A DNA stretch of 64,000 nt from Mastigocoleus sp. MO_188.B34 (GTDB lineage Bacteria > Cyanobacteriota > Cyanobacteriia > Cyanobacteriales > Nostocaceae), in the NCBI RefSeq assembly GCF_030065675.1, contig NZ_JASJDK010000005.1, positions 50,194-114,193 on the forward strand. The letters are read 5' to 3'. This document shows positions 18,725 through 29,008 of the stretch, piece by piece (within the stretch, counting starts at the first letter, position 1; each line of letters opens with the position of its first letter). A program made the translations under genes and the position numbers. The notes beneath the pieces are model-generated. The model was not told the origin of the DNA. It saw only the letters and a program-made list of their open reading frames with translations, and made no database searches.

Positions 18725-19261
18725 ATGAAGAGAAGAATACTATTAACTTCTTTTGATATTTGGCTCCCAGATCAAAAATCAAATTCTGCAAATGATTTGT
18801 TGATTGCTCTCGAAAAAATTTACCCAACAGATGATTATTTAACTTTTGTAAAACAGATACCAGTTGATATTTATTTGGCTAGCGATCGGGTAATTAAAAA
18901 AATCCGTCAAATCCAGCCAGGTGCAATAATCTGTTGCGGTATGGCAGAAAAAAGAATTCAATTGAGTGTGGAATCAAATGCTAGTAGTACAGCTATATTA
19001 TCTACAGAAAAGCATCAAAGAGTTCTTTATACAACAGTTGATTTAGAACTTTTAGTCAAGGGTATAGAAAATGTTCAGATTAGCCATGACTGCGGTAAAT
19101 TTGTCTGTGAAGGACTTTATTATTCAGTCTTAGATTATTTGCAACAAAATCAAATCAAAATTCCTTGCATATTTGTTCACGTTCCGATTTTGACTGAAGA
19201 AAATACTTCATCTATCCTTAATCATTTTCTATTAATTATTGATAGACTGGCACTTTCATAA
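18725..19261 (+). CDS. Pyroglutamyl-peptidase I-like protein (C15 family)
   Basis: Protein of 178 residues starting with the family signature ILLTSFDIW and then NSANDLL. The catalytic triad can be placed: Glu75 in CGMAEKR, Cys128 in FVCEGLYYSVLDY and His152 in FVHVP. C15 enzymes remove N-terminal pyroglutamate from peptides in the cytosol. It is somewhat shorter than typical family members (about 200-215) and divergent in the N-terminal loops, so substrate range may differ. The next gene begins at its stop codon, which suggests an operon. Confidence 0.78.
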   Translation: MKRRILLTSFDIWLPDQKSNSANDLLIALEKIYPTDDYLTFVKQIPVDIYLASDRVIKKIRQIQPGAIICCGMAEKRIQLSVESNASSTAILSTEKHQRVLYTTVDLELLVKGIENVQISHDCGKFVCEGLYYSVLDYLQQNQIKIPCIFVHVPILTEENTSSILNHFLLIIDRLALS

Positions 19262-19277
19262 ACTTATATGCGTCTTG

Positions 19278-20666
19278 ATGGTGCAAAAAACATCTGGATA
19301 TATGTTGCCATTCTTACTACATTTTTCAATTGCTTTTCCAATCGCTCAAGTTACTCCTTCTCCAGCACCAGTAGAATTTGTTCGACCGCAGGAAGTTCGA
19401 TCTTTGTCAGGTAATCTTGATAATGTCCCTGTATTTAATAGCAATAGTCCAGAATTAGTTCTTAAAGAAGGGATTTTGCTTTCTACTTTTCCCCAAAAAA
19501 ATAAAAAATCGCCAGAAGCACATTTGAATTTTCCCTTCCGGGGTCGATTTGATATATTTGCACATCATGTTGCGAAAGCTCAAACCCCAGAAGATTTACG
19601 GACACTACATATAGGTGTAATTCTGCATAATCCCAGCAAAGAACCTGTCAAGGTATATGTATTACATGCAGCCAGTTATCTCAGTCAACCCGATGCGCCA
19701 TTTGTTGACCTACCAGCCCAAGAGAATAATCTTTTTGGTAAAGTACATGCTGGTCCAGGTAGTCGCGCTACCCATGACGTTCTCCGCAGCAAGCGACAGT
19801 CTATCTTACCTCCACAAATAACTATCCCACCTGGTGAAAGTAAAATGTTACTAAATTCACCAATTCCGGTAAAAGAATTCGACCCACCCATCAACGGTAG
19901 ATCGACTTTAATGCGATTACGGAGCAATGGAACGGTATATGCAGCTAGTTTGGCAATGTTTGCACCGAATGATGCAAATGGTCAAGAACGCGCTCCAACC
20001 CTAACAGAATGGAAAAATTTACTTAACAATGGCGAGTTAGCTGGACCGCGAGATAAAAAACCCACTCCTCCAGACCAAACTAATAAATCGATAATTTATG
20101 GTCGCGTTGCAGGAGTTGCTCGGGGTTCTTCATGGAGAACTTTACTGCGAGATAGTCCCAAAGCAACTTATTTAACAATTCCTGATCGCGATCGCGCCAT
20201 TTCTTACGGTATTAGTACCCTGGATCGCGGTACCCTTGGTACTGAACAGATTCAAAGCGCACCCATGCTAGTCCGCTATCCCGACACAGCATATCGCGCC
20301 CACGGTAACTATGGAATCCAATACAGCTTAAGTTTACCGCTTTACAATAATAGAAATAGCCAGAAAACTGTCAGTGTTTCCTTACAAACACCAATTAAAG
20401 AAGACAAGTTAAGTAAAAATGGATTGCGTTTTTTTACAGAACCAACCAAAAGAGTATTTTTCCGGGGAACAGTATTAGTCCGTTACACTGACGATAAAGG
20501 AATACCGCAGACACGTTACGTGCATTTGGTACAAAACCGAGGCGAACAAGGTAAACCTTTGGTAACCTTGAATATCAAGCCAAATGACACAAGATTGGTG
20601 CAGGTAGACTTTCTTTATCCTCCAGATGCAACCCCACCTCAGGTGTTGACTGTAAGAACTTTTTGA
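19278..20666 (+). CDS. DUF3370 domain protein, exported
   Basis: Long cyanobacterial protein of about 462 residues. A signal-like hydrophobic start (MLPFLLHFSIAFPIAQ) is followed by the DUF3370 domain: RPQEVRSLSGNLDNVPVFNS, GRFDIFAHH, then long beta-rich segments with YGIQYSLSLPLYNN and TRYVHLVQNRGEQGKPLVTL. The function of DUF3370 is not known; the fold looks extracytoplasmic. The ATG at 19278 or 19302 is likelier than the start at 19239, which would overlap the peptidase gene. Confidence 0.8.
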   Translation: MVQKTSGYMLPFLLHFSIAFPIAQVTPSPAPVEFVRPQEVRSLSGNLDNVPVFNSNSPELVLKEGILLSTFPQKNKKSPEAHLNFPFRGRFDIFAHHVAKAQTPEDLRTLHIGVILHNPSKEPVKVYVLHAASYLSQPDAPFVDLPAQENNLFGKVHAGPGSRATHDVLRSKRQSILPPQITIPPGESKMLLNSPIPVKEFDPPINGRSTLMRLRSNGTVYAASLAMFAPNDANGQERAPTLTEWKNLLNNGELAGPRDKKPTPPDQTNKSIIYGRVAGVARGSSWRTLLRDSPKATYLTIPDRDRAISYGISTLDRGTLGTEQIQSAPMLVRYPDTAYRAHGNYGIQYSLSLPLYNNRNSQKTVSVSLQTPIKEDKLSKNGLRFFTEPTKRVFFRGTVLVRYTDDKGIPQTRYVHLVQNRGEQGKPLVTLNIKPNDTRLVQVDFLYPPDATPPQVLTVRTF

Positions 20667-20674
20667 TTTGAATA

Positions 20675-20739
20675 TGGTGTGTTACAGTGCGGTTTAATGA
20701 TTGGGAAAAAGAAACATATCTTTGAGCCGTAACGCACCA
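20675..20739. repeat. Inverted repeat GGTGTGTTAC/GTAACGCACC between convergent genes
   Basis: TGGTGTGTTAC and GTAACGCACCA form arms separated by about 43 bases, between the converging DUF3370 and DUF3179 genes. GGTGxGTTAC/GTAACGCACC is a repeat arm related to those at 27671, 50243 and 61836. It may also act as a bidirectional terminator. Confidence 0.55.
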
Positions 20740-20769
20740 CCAGATACATCGGGGTAAGGTTTCAATCAC

Positions 20770-21783
20770 TTAGAAAAATGCGGGATAAACAAAAGCAAAT
20801 GCTGTGGAACTTGGTATTTGCTTTCCATCTAGTTCTTCCACAATGACTGTTTCAAATTCCTTATCCCAACGAGCGCGGATTTGACGATCGTTAAAATCAA
20901 CTAATTTGGTACCAACTTTTGCCATTTCTTGGTGATTAAACTGCAAACTTGCACCAGAAAATCGGTTATTAGGCTTTTTATTATCTGCTTCCCAAACATA
21001 GGTGACAATTGCTTTGGGAAGAAGCTTGCGAGAACCTTGATTGCGGACGGGGAATATAATTTGATTATCTGTGTAATAGGTACCGTAGGGATATCTTTGG
21101 TAATTGCGGTTATGTCCGGTCTTAGTAGAAAGAATTTTACTGTTGGGATATTTTTTTAACCAAGCACCAAGGGTTGTTTTAACAGTAGGAACTTTTGCTA
21201 AAGAAACATTAGCTCTAGGACCAAACACACCCAAAGCCCAAGGTTGAGCATAAAGAGTATCATCGGCGCGATCGTACATTATTAAACAACTGTGATAAAG
21301 CTTTCCTGAGACCCCAAAAGTTGAACCACCTCGTTGAAAAGCAACTATTGTGTCACATAAAGGACAATAGGAAACCGCTACATTGATACCCCCAACTGTA
21401 TCATTAACTATTTCATGCCAATTCATAATTCCAAACGGATAAGCTTTGGCTTCTCCATTTACAACAACACCAATAACTGTTTCATCTGATTTGAAAAGTG
21501 TAGTTTTAGCTGTATCAAAACTGGGATTGTCAATACTGGGGATACCATCTTTACCTGGTCCCCCATCCAGTAAATCATCTAATTTTATTCGAGCATTTTC
21601 TAATGGATTTTTATTTTGTTTGCGCAGGTCATCAAGTTCTTTATTTTGGTCGTTAAAATATTTTGTCAGAAAAAAATAGCGGAGTTTAAAATTATCCCAA
21701 CCACCAGCATGAGTAACTAATCCGCCAAATGCGATTGCGATCGTTAGCAGAACAGCAATAGCTAACCGGGTTAGTATTTTCAT
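20770..21783 (-). CDS. DUF3179 domain protein, membrane-anchored or secreted
   Basis: An N-terminal hydrophobic helix (about 3-24) acts as signal or anchor. The DUF3179 domain follows, recognisable by AYPFGIMNWHEIVND, the Cys pair in YCPLCDTIVAFQR, the FGVSGKLYHSCLIMYDR segment, and WALGVFGP. The Cys, His and Asp residues suggest a metal or redox role, but the family function is unknown to me. The ATG at 21783 is chosen because GAGG lies nine bases upstream; a TTG at 21798 starts the longer frame. The gene converges with the DUF3370 gene. Confidence 0.82.
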   Translation of the reverse strand: MKILTRLAIAVLLTIAIAFGGLVTHAGGWDNFKLRYFFLTKYFNDQNKELDDLRKQNKNPLENARIKLDDLLDGGPGKDGIPSIDNPSFDTAKTTLFKSDETVIGVVVNGEAKAYPFGIMNWHEIVNDTVGGINVAVSYCPLCDTIVAFQRGGSTFGVSGKLYHSCLIMYDRADDTLYAQPWALGVFGPRANVSLAKVPTVKTTLGAWLKKYPNSKILSTKTGHNRNYQRYPYGTYYTDNQIIFPVRNQGSRKLLPKAIVTYVWEADNKKPNNRFSGASLQFNHQEMAKVGTKLVDFNDRQIRARWDKEFETVIVEELDGKQIPSSTAFAFVYPAFF

Positions 21784-21865
21784 AGCTCGTATCCTCAAAC
21801 TCCTACTAATTACTAGTAGATTTGATGAAGTTTAATGCAGCTTGAGAATCAGATAATAATTTGAT

Positions 21866-21912
21866 GAGAGGGGATTGGGGATTGGGGATTGGCGATAGCC
21901 AGTCCCCAATCC
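21866..21912. repeat. Heptamer repeat ggggatt with inverted copy
   Basis: GGGGATTGGGGATTGGGGATT is followed by an inverted block (CCCCAATCCCC), so the tract could fold into a hairpin between the DUF3179 start and the M28 peptidase stop. Confidence 0.8.
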
Positions 21913-21915
21913 CCA

Positions 21916-22773
21916 TCAAATCTTCCTAATCCCTTGCTCCAAACCCCGACAAACTCCCGTAAGAAAATCTAAATCTAAAGTAGCAATAGTATCGCTGGGT
22001 TTATGATAATGGGGATTGCGCATAAGTGATGTATCCGTCACCATCATCGCTGGATAACCCGCATCCCAAAATGGTGCGTGGTCGCTACGTCGCGTATCAG
22101 GAACAACTTTACCTTTATTTGGTACTGTTAGCCATTCGCTAGGTGTCCCAGATTGGCGGATGTTACGGCACAGATGAATTAAATCTGGTATAGTTCGCAA
22201 ATTACCAATTAAAGCAATAAAGTCCCCACGATTGGGATAAAAGCGTTCTAAAGGAGGAGGGTAAGATTGGGAATTAGGTCTAGAATCTCTGTAACCCAGC
22301 ATTTCCAGAGAAATCATCAAACGTAATTTTTGTTTCTCTTGCTGCAACATTGCTGCATAGTCAGCAGCACCGGAAGTACTAATCAAACCATATTCTTCCA
22401 TATCAAAAGCTATTAGCCGCAGGGGATATTTAATCGGTTCTTTTGCAAACATTCTGGCTAATTCTAAGAGAACAGCCACCCCCGTAGCATTATCATCAGC
22501 CCCTGGAGATCCTGGAACAGCATCATAATGAGCAGCAATTAAAATTGGTGGTAAATCTCTCTTTTTCTTTCTGGGTAAACCAGGTAAATTGAGGATGAGA
22601 TTTTTGAATGTTTTACTTTTGAATGAAAAGGTGTGGATTTCCACACTTCCCCACTGACTAAATGAAGCGCGAATGTATTCCTGGACAAAAAAATGACCAG
22701 CCGACGCCATATATGGATCGCGCTCCCGTACTATTTCAGAGAGGTGAGTTGTTAGTTGCTCTTTTAAATTCAC
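21916..22773 (-). CDS. M28-family zinc aminopeptidase
   Basis: Protein of 285 residues with the di-zinc ligand pattern of M28: AAHYDAVPGSPGADDNATG (first His and bridging Asp), the DMEEYGL catalytic Glu pair, and later Asp/His ligands in RRSDHAPFWDAGYP and NPHYHKPSDT. It should remove N-terminal residues from peptides. No clear signal peptide is present, so it is probably cytosolic. The start is GTG. It is divergent from dnaK3. Confidence 0.85.
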   Translation of the reverse strand: MNLKEQLTTHLSEIVRERDPYMASAGHFFVQEYIRASFSQWGSVEIHTFSFKSKTFKNLILNLPGLPRKKKRDLPPILIAAHYDAVPGSPGADDNATGVAVLLELARMFAKEPIKYPLRLIAFDMEEYGLISTSGAADYAAMLQQEKQKLRLMISLEMLGYRDSRPNSQSYPPPLERFYPNRGDFIALIGNLRTIPDLIHLCRNIRQSGTPSEWLTVPNKGKVVPDTRRSDHAPFWDAGYPAMMVTDTSLMRNPHYHKPSDTIATLDLDFLTGVCRGLEQGIRKI

Positions 22774-22891
22774 AAATTAATTGATAAAGAATACTCAATG
22801 ACAGTGTATTTCTCAAGTGCAAGATACAATAAATCAAGCATTGGATCTAAAGAAATAAAATTTATAAGTAACATTAGGAGAAAAGTAACGC

Positions 22892-25270
22892 ATGGGCAAA
22901 GTAGTCGGCATTGATTTGGGTACAACCAACTCAGTAGTTGCCGTCATGGAGGGAGGCAAGCCGGTGGTTATTGCCAATGCTGAAGGAATGCGAACCACAC
23001 CCTCGGTGGTAGGCTTTAGTAAAGATGGCGAAAGAGTTGTGGGACAAATGGCGCGGCGACAAACCATCCTCAATCCCCAAAATACTTTTTTCGCAATTAA
23101 ACGCTTTATGGGACGTAAGTATGGCGAACTTAGTCCGGAAACAAAGCGCGTACCTTATACCATCCGCAAAGATGAGTTTGGCAGTATAAAAATCAAATGT
23201 CCGCGTTTAAGTAAGGACTTTGCCCCGGAAGAAGTTTCCGCAATGATATTAAAGAAATTGGCGGAAGATGCTAGTACTTATTTGGGAGAAACTGTAACCG
23301 GCGCGGTGATTACAGTTCCAGCATACTTTAATGATTCTCAACGCCAAGCTACCCGAGATGCAGGTAGAATTGCTGGCTTAGAAGTGTTACGAATTCTTAA
23401 CGAACCAACTTCCGCATCTTTAGCCTACGGTTTGGATAAGGCTGAAAATGAAACTATCTTGGTATTTGACTTAGGTGGCGGTACTTTTGATGTTTCTATT
23501 TTGGATGTAGGCGATGGTGTATTTGAAGTCAAAGCAACTAGCGGTGATACCCAGTTGGGGGGTAATGACTTTGATACGCGGATTGTAAATTGGTTAGCAG
23601 AACAATTTTTAGAAACTGAAGGTGTAGATTTAAGACGCGATCGCCAAGCTTTACAGCGTTTAATGGAAGCGGCAGAAAAAGCCAAAATTGAACTTTCGGC
23701 GGTTGGGGTCACTGATATCAATTTACCGTTTATTACCGCTACAGAAGATGGTCCAAAGCATTTAGAAACTCGGTTGACTCGGGCTCAATTTGAAGGAATG
23801 TGCGATGATTTGTTGGGAAGATTGCGCAACCCAGTGAAACGGGCATTACGAGACGCGGGATTGTCGCCACGAAGTATTGATGAAGTAGTATTGGTAGGTG
23901 GTTCTACCCGGATGCCGATGGTTAGACAATTGGTTCGAGCGATGATCGGCTTGGAACCCAACCAAAATGTCAATCCTGACGAAGTTGTAGCGGTAGGTGC
24001 AGCGGTGCAAGCAGGCATTCTCGCCGGAGAACTCAAAGATATATTATTACTGGACGTTACACCTCTATCCCTAGGATTAGAAACCATTGGCGGGGTGGCG
24101 AAAAAATTAATTCCTCGTAACACTACTATCCCAGTTCGCCGTTCCGATGTTTTCTCTACTTCAGAAAATAACCAAAATACCGTCGAAATTCATATTGTCC
24201 AAGGCGAACGGGAAATGGCTGCGGATAATAAATCCCTGGGAAGATTTAAGTTATACGGTATTCCACCAGCACCCAGAGGCATACCACAAATACAAGTATC
24301 TTTTGACATAGATGCAAATGGAATTTTACAGGTAACAGCTTTAGATCGGACTACCGGAAGAGAACAAAGTATTACAATTCAAGGCGCTTCCAACCTTAGT
24401 GAAGCTGAAATCCGCCAGATAATTCAAGAAGCTGAAAAATTTGCGGAAGTAGACAGACAGCGTAAAGAAAAAGTAGAAAAGCGCAATCGTGCTGAAGCAT
24501 TAATATTGCAAGCCGAAAGACAATTACGGGAAGTCGCATTAGATTTAGGTATTAATTTTGCTCGCAATCGCCGCCAGCGCATAGATAATATTTGTCGAGA
24601 ACTGCGGGAAAGTTTAGAAGCCCAAGATGAGCGGGGAATAGATCAGACATACGCTGATTTGCAAGATGCTTTATATGAATTAAGTCGAGAAGTTCGGGAA
24701 TTCTTCCAAGAAGATGAAGAAGATGACCTGTTTGGTACAATTCGCGACATCTTTATTGGTGAGAAAGATGATGACGATCGCGATTTTTACAACGACAGAA
24801 GCTACAATCGAGATTACGACCGGGGTGGTTACAACCGGGGTGGTGGCTATGATATTGGTGGTGGCTATGACCGTGGTGGTTATGAACGTAGAGGTTATGA
24901 ACGTGGTGGAGCTTACGAACGTGGTGCTAGCTACGACAGGGGTGGTGGCTATGACCGAGAACCCAACCCAAATTATAACCAAGGTTATAACCAAGGTTAT
25001 GAGAAAGATTACAATCGGGGTCGTAACAACAACCAAGATTGGGAACAAGATGATAGGCGAGGATATGATAGCGATCGCGATCTAGGAACCTATAACCGAG
25101 AAAAAAGCAAAGACTATAACCAAGGATATAGTCGAAGTTATGATAAAGATCGAGATCTAGAAAGGGATAGCAGAGACAGCCGTTCTTATAAAGGAAAGCG
25201 AAGTTCTTCTCGTAACCCCCGCCCCAGCTACAGAGATAATTGGGATGACGATGATGATGACTGGTTCTAA
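22892..25270 (+). CDS. dnaK3: Hsp70 chaperone DnaK3 with long low-complexity tail
   Basis: Hsp70 of 792 residues. The ATPase domain (1-385) has [36 protein letters not shown] and [11 protein letters not shown]; the substrate domain and helical lid follow to about 600. From about residue 625 to the end there is a tail dominated by Arg, Gly, Tyr, Asp and Asn with repeated YxRGG and NQGY units, ending DDDDDDWF. Position directly before a dnaJ matches the cyanobacterial dnaK3-dnaJ3 pair, whose DnaK is longer than normal and membrane-associated. AGGAG upstream supports the ATG. The paralogue number is inferred from context. Confidence 0.9.
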   Translation: MGKVVGIDLGTTNSVVAVMEGGKPVVIANAEGMRTTPSVVGFSKDGERVVGQMARRQTILNPQNTFFAIKRFMGRKYGELSPETKRVPYTIRKDEFGSIKIKCPRLSKDFAPEEVSAMILKKLAEDASTYLGETVTGAVITVPAYFNDSQRQATRDAGRIAGLEVLRILNEPTSASLAYGLDKAENETILVFDLGGGTFDVSILDVGDGVFEVKATSGDTQLGGNDFDTRIVNWLAEQFLETEGVDLRRDRQALQRLMEAAEKAKIELSAVGVTDINLPFITATEDGPKHLETRLTRAQFEGMCDDLLGRLRNPVKRALRDAGLSPRSIDEVVLVGGSTRMPMVRQLVRAMIGLEPNQNVNPDEVVAVGAAVQAGILAGELKDILLLDVTPLSLGLETIGGVAKKLIPRNTTIPVRRSDVFSTSENNQNTVEIHIVQGEREMAADNKSLGRFKLYGIPPAPRGIPQIQVSFDIDANGILQVTALDRTTGREQSITIQGASNLSEAEIRQIIQEAEKFAEVDRQRKEKVEKRNRAEALILQAERQLREVALDLGINFARNRRQRIDNICRELRESLEAQDERGIDQTYADLQDALYELSREVREFFQEDEEDDLFGTIRDIFIGEKDDDDRDFYNDRSYNRDYDRGGYNRGGGYDIGGGYDRGGYERRGYERGGAYERGASYDRGGGYDREPNPNYNQGYNQGYEKDYNRGRNNNQDWEQDDRRGYDSDRDLGTYNREKSKDYNQGYSRSYDKDRDLERDSRDSRSYKGKRSSSRNPRPSYRDNWDDDDDDWF

Positions 25271-25572
25271 GTTATACCGGTAACTATCTGTATGTAGGAT
25301 TTTCAGCTTTATCTGTAGGAAATATCTGCAAATTCTTGAAATGTATGGATAGTTACTAAACGCTGAGCTTAGTAGGTATCATGTGCGGATTTTACCAACA
25401 GGAATTTGTAGTCATTCCTTAGTTACAAATCTCCTATCCACAAGAATAGAGAATAACAGGAATTAAAAATATTAATAAACAAAGGAATATTTATTGTCCA
25501 ATAAAAAAAATTAGAATCTAAAATCTAACATCTGAAATCTAAAATCTAGAATCTCAACTTAAACAACTGGCT
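25271..25572. other. dnaK3-dnaJ3 gap with degenerate 'aatctaa' repeats
   Basis: About 300 bp without a gene. GGTAACTATC and GATAGTTACT lie about 60 bp apart and could pair. Just before dnaJ3 there is a run of AATCTAAAATCTAA-type repeats (about 25511-25556). Confidence 0.5.
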
Positions 25573-26553
25573 ATGCAGAATTTGCAGAATTTCCGCGATT
25601 ATTACGAAATTTTGGGAGTATCTAAAAATGCCTCTATTGAGGAGATTAAAAAGGTTTATCGTCGTTTGGCGAGACAGTACCACCCCGATTTAAATCCAGG
25701 TGATAAATCTGCTGAGGAAAAGTTTAAAGCTATCGGTGAAGCCTACGGAGTACTTTCTGACCCCGCAAAAAGATCTCAGTACGATGAATTTAGTCGCTTC
25801 TGGAAGCAAAAGAATTTTGGTAAGCAAGGTAAACGAGGTGACAGTCGCTCCGCTTCTAGCAACGGAAGTGGAGGTTTCGATCCCGGTCAACATCAAACAT
25901 TCGAAAGTTTCATTAATCAAGTTATTGGTAGAAATAAAAATTCGAGTACAACAACAGGGAACTCAAGCAAAACCAAGACTACCGATCCATTTCGTTCTCC
26001 CCCCAGAACCAAATATGAGTACACTGTTAACCCTCGTACCAATCGTCGAGATATCGAAGCGAAGCTGACCATACCTTTAGAAAAAGCATACAAGGGTGGT
26101 TTGGAAAGAATTCGCTTAGAAGATGGACGTTCTCTAGAAGTAAAAATGCCTCCTGCAATGGTTACAGGTCAAACTATTCGCCTGCGCAATCAAGGAATTG
26201 GTGGTGGCGACCTGTATCTAAAAATCACCGTAGAGCCCCATCGAATGTTTAAAATGGAAGGTTTTAATATTTTTTGTCAGGTACCAGTTACTCCTTCTGA
26301 AGCGGTACTTGGGGGACAAGTCGAAGCACCAACTCTTGATGGATTAGTAAAAATGACTATCCCCCCTGGTGTTAGATCGGGTCAAAGATTGCGCCTTGCT
26401 AACAAAGGTTATCCTTATGAAAATGGTAAGCGTGGTGACCAATTAGTAGAAATTCAAATAGTTACTCCCAAACAAATTAGTGCTCGAGAACGAGAATTTT
26501 ATGAGAAAATACGGCAAATTGAAACTTTCAAGCCCCGTAATGAACTGGGCTAA
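25573..26553 (+). CDS. dnaJ3: DnaJ-type co-chaperone without zinc finger (DnaJ3)
   Basis: Protein of 326 residues. An N-terminal J-domain carries HPD at 37-39 ([13 protein letters not shown]), a Gly/Ser-rich linker follows (about 75-150), and two C-terminal beta-sandwich domains (from about 155) end in the dimerisation region. There is no CxxCxGxG zinc finger, so it is class B (CbpA-like). It stimulates Hsp70 ATPase and delivers substrates, presumably to DnaK3 encoded 300 bp upstream on the same strand. Confidence 0.9.
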   Translation: MQNLQNFRDYYEILGVSKNASIEEIKKVYRRLARQYHPDLNPGDKSAEEKFKAIGEAYGVLSDPAKRSQYDEFSRFWKQKNFGKQGKRGDSRSASSNGSGGFDPGQHQTFESFINQVIGRNKNSSTTTGNSSKTKTTDPFRSPPRTKYEYTVNPRTNRRDIEAKLTIPLEKAYKGGLERIRLEDGRSLEVKMPPAMVTGQTIRLRNQGIGGGDLYLKITVEPHRMFKMEGFNIFCQVPVTPSEAVLGGQVEAPTLDGLVKMTIPPGVRSGQRLRLANKGYPYENGKRGDQLVEIQIVTPKQISAREREFYEKIRQIETFKPRNELG

Positions 26554-26903
26554 AATACTTCAGTTCCACAACAGAAAATTTACTTTCAAAAAATTTACTT
26601 TCAAATAAGTCCCAAACATATCTCAAAAGAAATTTTTGTATGGTAGGGGATATTATTCCAAGGTAACAAGGCAAATTGTTCAAAATAAATCATTCAAAAA
26701 TTTCTCACTCAAAAAGTTGTTTAAAGTCTATTGAATTAGTAATTTTGTCAGCTTAAAAAAATTATTAGTTTAGAAATTTATCTATTTGTAAATTCATAAA
26801 CTTAAAAACTTACATATATACTTAGATTGTTAACTTATGAGTACCCATACCAACGGGAAAATATAGTTTTACAATATTAAGAGCAGAGAAATCTACACAA
26901 TAA
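26554..26903. other. AT-rich gap between J-protein genes
   Basis: About 350 bp, strongly AT-rich, with 'aaaatttactttcaaa'-type direct repeats near 26580. No ORF or clear terminator. Confidence 0.4.
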
Positions 26904-27512
26904 GTGGAACCAGCTGTGAATCAAAACGGGATATCACAACAGAGCAAACCCAACTATTATTCTCTACTGGGATTGCATCCTGGAGCTTCAGTGATTCAAA
27001 TCCGTCGTGCTTATCGGGAATTAAGCAAACGCTATCACCCCGACACAACTGATTTACCCACTGCTGTTGCAACCAAAAAATTTCAACAGATCAACGAAGC
27101 TTATGCAATTCTTAGCAATCCAGACCGACGATTTTCTTACGATTTAACTATAGGTTATTCCCGTTTTGGAGTAATTCAACCCCCCTCTGATTTAAATACC
27201 CCTGTTTCCCAATCATATGATTGGTCTAAATCTGCTTATTTAGATGCTTCAGATCGTCCCTTATCTCCCGGGGAACTTTTTGCATTATTTGTATTAGGAG
27301 TAACTTTCTTAGCCTGTTTGTTGCTAGCGATCGCAATTGGTTTAACTCGCGGCGATACTGCTTTAGAAACCCAAATTGGTCAAAAAATTATTCACCCAGA
27401 ACAAATAATGGCTTCTAATTTCCTTAGTTATCAATGGGAAACAGTTAAACCTTTCACCTTTGAAACAGAATTAGGAGTAAGGAAATCAGGATCTGAAAGT
27501 AAAACTACATAG
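26904..27512 (+). CDS. J-domain protein with one membrane helix
   Basis: Protein of 202 residues. The J-domain occupies about 16-85 with HPD at 45-47. After a Ser/Pro/Asp-rich linker a single hydrophobic helix (about 128-149, FALFVLGVTFLACLLLAIAIGL) anchors it, leaving about 50 residues on the other side. It lacks the DnaJ C-terminal substrate domains, so it probably recruits an Hsp70 to a membrane. Its place after dnaK3 and dnaJ3 suggests DnaK3 as partner. The start codon is GTG. Confidence 0.82.
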   Translation: MEPAVNQNGISQQSKPNYYSLLGLHPGASVIQIRRAYRELSKRYHPDTTDLPTAVATKKFQQINEAYAILSNPDRRFSYDLTIGYSRFGVIQPPSDLNTPVSQSYDWSKSAYLDASDRPLSPGELFALFVLGVTFLACLLLAIAIGLTRGDTALETQIGQKIIHPEQIMASNFLSYQWETVKPFTFETELGVRKSGSESKTT

Positions 27513-27670
27513 GAATTTTCTTGGTTTTTGAATTTCCCCTCCCTGCCAAAATTAGTGAAATAGCATGATAGTAAAAGTCAAGTAAGAAATAAAAAACATT
27601 AATATAAATTAAAAACTGAAAATTTGATGTTTTGAAAATATGATATTTTGATTTTCTTTTTATTCAAGTT

Positions 27671-27794
27671 AGGACTTACGCACCCGGCACATTTTTCTTA
27701 TAGGGTGCGTGACACAAGCGAGTTAACCTGAACGTATTAATAAGGTTTTGAGTGTCACGCACCACCGGTGTATTGTGACAATTGCGTAAATTCT
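27671..27794. mobile_element. MITE-like element, copy A (124 bp)
   Basis: It begins AGGACTTACGCA and ends TGCGTAAATTCT, a near-perfect terminal inverted repeat. Inside, GGGTGCGTGACAC and GTGTCACGCACC form a second inverted pair. A homologous 123-bp copy lies at 50243-50365 in the opposite orientation. It has no coding capacity, so any movement would depend on a transposase encoded elsewhere. Confidence 0.75.
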
Positions 27795-27881
27795 GCAAGT
27801 AAATATAGCGGTTTTCATTTGAATCAACGGCTATTAGATGTATCTTAAGTCGGCACAAAATAATATTCTTAACGTTGACAC

Positions 27882-28175
27882 GTGAATTATTTAGACTTAC
27901 TTATGGATCTTCCCGTTCCAGAAACTCCTTTGTATAACCATACCTTGCCCCAAATAGAACAGTGGTTAAAACAGCAAGGCTGTGAGCAAGATAAAACAGA
28001 GCTAGAGCATTGGCAATTAAAAAGACCAGCCTGGGAAGCAGAGCTTTGGCTGGATATAGAACAAATTATAGTGAAGTATATTCAAGCCGGAGAAAAGGGA
28101 CAAGATATACAACGTTCATTTAAATATTCCCTATCTCGGCGAGATATAGAAGAAGCAGTGTTTTCTGGGCCGTAA
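27882..28175 (+). CDS. DUF3143 domain protein
   Basis: Small cyanobacterial protein of 97 residues (or 90 from the ATG at 27903). PETPLYNHTLPQIEQWL, GCEQDKTELEHWQLKRPAWEAELWLDIEQIIVKY and the SLSRRDIEEAVFSGP end match the DUF3143 family. It is acidic and probably globular; function unknown. It follows the J-domain gene on the same strand, but copy A of the MITE-like element lies between them. Confidence 0.8.
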   Translation: MNYLDLLMDLPVPETPLYNHTLPQIEQWLKQQGCEQDKTELEHWQLKRPAWEAELWLDIEQIIVKYIQAGEKGQDIQRSFKYSLSRRDIEEAVFSGP

Positions 28176-28258
28176 TCTGGGTATTAGCGATTGGGGATTG
28201 GCGACTGGGGACTAGAAAATAATATTTGAATTTTCATCCCAATCCCTAATCCCCACCA
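28176..28258. repeat. Heptamer repeats (gggattggcgactgg)
   Basis: GGGGATTGGCGACTGGGGACT and, after a spacer, CCCAATCCCTAATCCCCA lie in the gap between the convergent DUF3143 and uppS genes. The arms are complementary and could pair. Confidence 0.7.
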
Positions 28259-29008
28259 TCAAATTTTCCCAAACCGTCTTTCTCGCTGTTGGTAAGCGGA
28301 TAACGCACGGTGAAATTCATTACGGTCAAAATCTGGCCATAAAGTTTCAGTAATATATATTTCTGAATAAGCAATTTGCCAGAGAAGGAAGTTACTTATT
28401 CGCATTTCCCCACTAGTACGAATTAATAAATCTGGGTCACAACTACCAGCAGTGTAAAGATGACGTTCAAAAATTGCCTCATCAATTTCATTTGGTTGTA
28501 GTAAACCTTTTTGAACTCGATCTGCAATGCTACGACAGGCTTGGAGAATTTCTAACCTACCCCCATAATTAGTGGCAACATTAAACTGGATCGTTCGATT
28601 ATTCCTAGTTGTTTCCATTGCGTGGGTTATTTCTTTTTGTAACCCCACTGGAAGTTCTTCTAAGTCCCCAACAAAACGAATTTGAACATCCTCCGCTAGC
28701 ATTTCTTCTAGTTCTTGGCGTAAGACTCGTCCAAATAAGGTCATCAAAAATTCGACTTCTTCTTCGGGTCTTTTCCAATTTTCAGTAGAAAAAGCATAAG
28801 CTGTCAAAGCTTTTATTCCCCAATCTTTACAGGTACGGAGTAAATTTTTGAGTGCATCCACTCCCCTTTTGTGACCCATAATTCGGGGTAGCCCCCTTTT
28901 TTTTGCCCATCGACCATTACCATCGCAAATAACTGCAACGTGTCTGGGTAGTAATTCTCGTTTTAAGTCGACTGGCAAATATTGCTGTTCTGTTTGTTGT
29001 GTTGTCAT
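28259..29008 (-). CDS. uppS: Isoprenyl transferase (undecaprenyl diphosphate synthase)
   Basis: Cis-prenyltransferase of 249 residues. [16 protein letters not shown] holds catalytic Asp29, then [10 protein letters not shown], the [10 protein letters not shown] region, and the C-terminal [24 protein letters not shown] isopentenyl diphosphate-binding motif. It makes the C55 lipid carrier for peptidoglycan and other envelope polymers. It overlaps the upstream cdaA by four bases (ATGA), so the two are translationally coupled. Confidence 0.95.
   Translation of the reverse strand: MTTQQTEQQYLPVDLKRELLPRHVAVICDGNGRWAKKRGLPRIMGHKRGVDALKNLLRTCKDWGIKALTAYAFSTENWKRPEEEVEFLMTLFGRVLRQELEEMLAEDVQIRFVGDLEELPVGLQKEITHAMETTRNNRTIQFNVATNYGGRLEILQACRSIADRVQKGLLQPNEIDEAIFERHLYTAGSCDPDLLIRTSGEMRISNFLLWQIAYSEIYITETLWPDFDRNEFHRALSAYQQRERRFGKI

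Noticed and set aside
24680..25085. ORFs of about 120 codons on both strands in the dnaK3 3' end
   Set aside because: They are shadows of the repetitive Gly/Arg/Tyr tail; low-complexity Thr/Val/Ile products.
27676..27858. 60-codon ORF on the minus strand
   Set aside because: It is encoded by MITE-like copy A and its flank.
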